From Planctomycetota bacterium (GTDB taxonomy: Bacteria; Planctomycetota; Phycisphaerae; FEN-1346): a DNA stretch of 7,705 nucleotides. Position 1 is the first letter of the stretch. Every line of letters starts with the position of its first letter. The position numbers and the translations under genes were made by a program. Below the pieces are notes generated by a model that saw only the letters and a list, made by a program, of their open reading frames with translations, was not told where the DNA came from and ran no database searches. The stretch spans positions 1 through 7,705 of the forward strand of contig JAPLML010000250.1 of the NCBI GenBank assembly GCA_026387055.1. The letters run 5' to 3'. This document shows, piece after piece, positions 7,398 through 7,705 of the stretch.

Positions 7398-7464
7398 GGT
7401 GCCACGGGTTGCTCGCAACCCGTGCTCTTCGAGCGGCACGGGCTGCAAGCAGCCCGTGGCACCC
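7397..7464. repeat. Twin palindromic (REP/BIME-like) repeat element
   Basis: Two hairpins sit side by side: CACGGGTTGC (7403-7412) with GCAACCCGTG (7415-7424), and CACGGGCTGC (7437-7446) with GCAGCCCGTG (7449-7458). Each is a perfect 10-bp inverted repeat with a 2-nt centre (in practice a 9-bp stem and 4-nt loop). The element is also bounded by a perfect 12-bp inverted repeat, GGGTGCCACGGG (7397-7408) with CCCGTGGCACCC (7453-7464). The halves differ at one paired position (T-A against C-G), a compensatory difference that keeps the stem. It lies between convergent genes, where REP-type elements often act as transcript ends. There is no T-run, and no transposase is in the window. Confidence 0.75.
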
Positions 7465-7487
7465 ATCACTTCACGCAACCTCAACGA

Positions 7488-7501
7488 CGAGCGTTCGCTC
7501 G
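7488..7501. other. Short GC palindrome, possible transcript-end hairpin
   Basis: CGAGCG (7488-7493) and CGCTCG (7496-7501) flank TT, giving a 6-bp inverted repeat or a 5-bp stem with a GTTC loop. It lies 95 nt past the stop of the minus-strand gene. Without a T-run its role is uncertain. Confidence 0.3.
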
Positions 7502-7596
7502 CGGCAGCCATTGACTATCTGAATCATCAGTGACCATCGCCGCTCATCTTGCAGCAGGCCGAGGCACACCAAGAACGGGAAACAAGGCGGCACGGA

Positions 7597-7705
7597 CTAC
7601 GTCAAGACCACCTTCAGCCCCTGGCCGGCGCGGAGGATGACGGCGTCGCGGAGGGCGATCGTGCAGTCGCCGTCGGCCTCCTGCCACGTGCACTCCACCG
7701 GCCGG
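7597..7705 (-). CDS. C-terminus of an unrecognised protein, partial
   Basis: The minus strand is open from the right edge to a TAG (complement of 7597-7599), giving 35 complete codons that begin RPVECTWQEADGDC and end GQGLKVVLT. The mix of Val, Thr, Ile and Leu alternating with charged residues, and third codon positions that are nearly all G or C, look like a real beta-strand-rich C-terminus and not a shadow frame. Exported carbohydrate-active enzymes often end with a small beta-sandwich of this flavour (W-Q-x-x-D-G then a hydrophobic strand), but 35 residues are too few to assign a family. The gene converges on the HEAT gene. Confidence 0.6.
   Translation of the reverse strand, partial: RPVECTWQEADGDCTIALRDAVILRAGQGLKVVLT

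Larger units (their letters stand above)
7365..7596. other. Intergenic region between convergent genes
   Basis: This 232-nt stretch separates the HEAT stop from the stop of the minus-strand gene. It holds a weak hairpin right after the HEAT stop (GAGC 7367-7370 with GCTC 7375-7378), a 5-bp hairpin at 7383-7397, the twin palindrome at 7397-7464 and a small palindrome at 7488-7501. I see no open frame with a start signal and no promoter. From 7502 to 7596 nothing recognisable is present. Confidence 0.7.

Noticed and set aside
4866..7511. 881-codon open frame antisense to the HEAT gene
   Set aside because: Its sequence is low-complexity Gly/Arg/Leu/His-rich, crosses the palindrome and two genes, and lacks any family feature; a GC-driven shadow.
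7365..7596. CRISPR array or insertion sequence end
   Set aside because: Only two repeat units with differing short spacing, no regular spacers, no transposase and no target-site duplication visible.

Overview
The window is GC-rich (about two thirds G+C by eye). It reads as a chromosomal fragment of a planctomycete or a related PVC-group bacterium, probably from an environmental genome. The assignment rests on gene style: large exported PQQ-type beta-propellers, Tat-exported Gfo/Idh/MocA oxidoreductases ending in a Pro-Trp tail, and long exported HEAT-repeat proteins occur together typically in that group. No rRNA or other taxonomic marker is present.

Layout. (1) 1-1245 (+): a citrate synthase/citryl-CoA lyase-fold enzyme, open at the left edge. 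Its 3' end runs 94 nt into the next gene and looks frameshifted. (2) 1152-3713 (+): a Sec-exported double beta-propeller protein with a strong ribosome-binding site. (3) 3714-3846: a 133-nt gap with a convincing sigma70-like promoter. (4) 3847-5100 (+): a Tat-exported Gfo/Idh/MocA oxidoreductase. (5) 5101-5195: a 95-nt gap with a bulged hairpin. (6) 5196-7364 (+): a Sec-exported alpha-helical HEAT-repeat protein. (7) 7365-7596: a 232-nt gap between convergent genes, holding a twin palindromic repeat and smaller stem-loops. (8) 7597-7705 (-): the C-terminus of an unrecognised gene entering from the right edge.

How the genes may work together. Genes 2, 4 and 6 all carry export signals, so their products should share the periplasm or cell envelope: a propeller, an NAD(P)-type oxidoreductase fold and a scaffold-like solenoid. 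In planctomycetes, sets like this are often linked to breakdown of sugars or polysaccharides. No glycosidase or sulfatase is recognisable here, so the substrate stays open. The citrate synthase-like enzyme has no export signal in the visible part and is probably cytoplasmic; it may be linked only by transcription.

No wholly new system can be proven from this window. The points most worth a second look are the altered active site and suspicious 3' end of the citrate synthase-like gene, the cysteine-rich propeller with two CxxC pairs, and the twin palindrome between the convergent genes.
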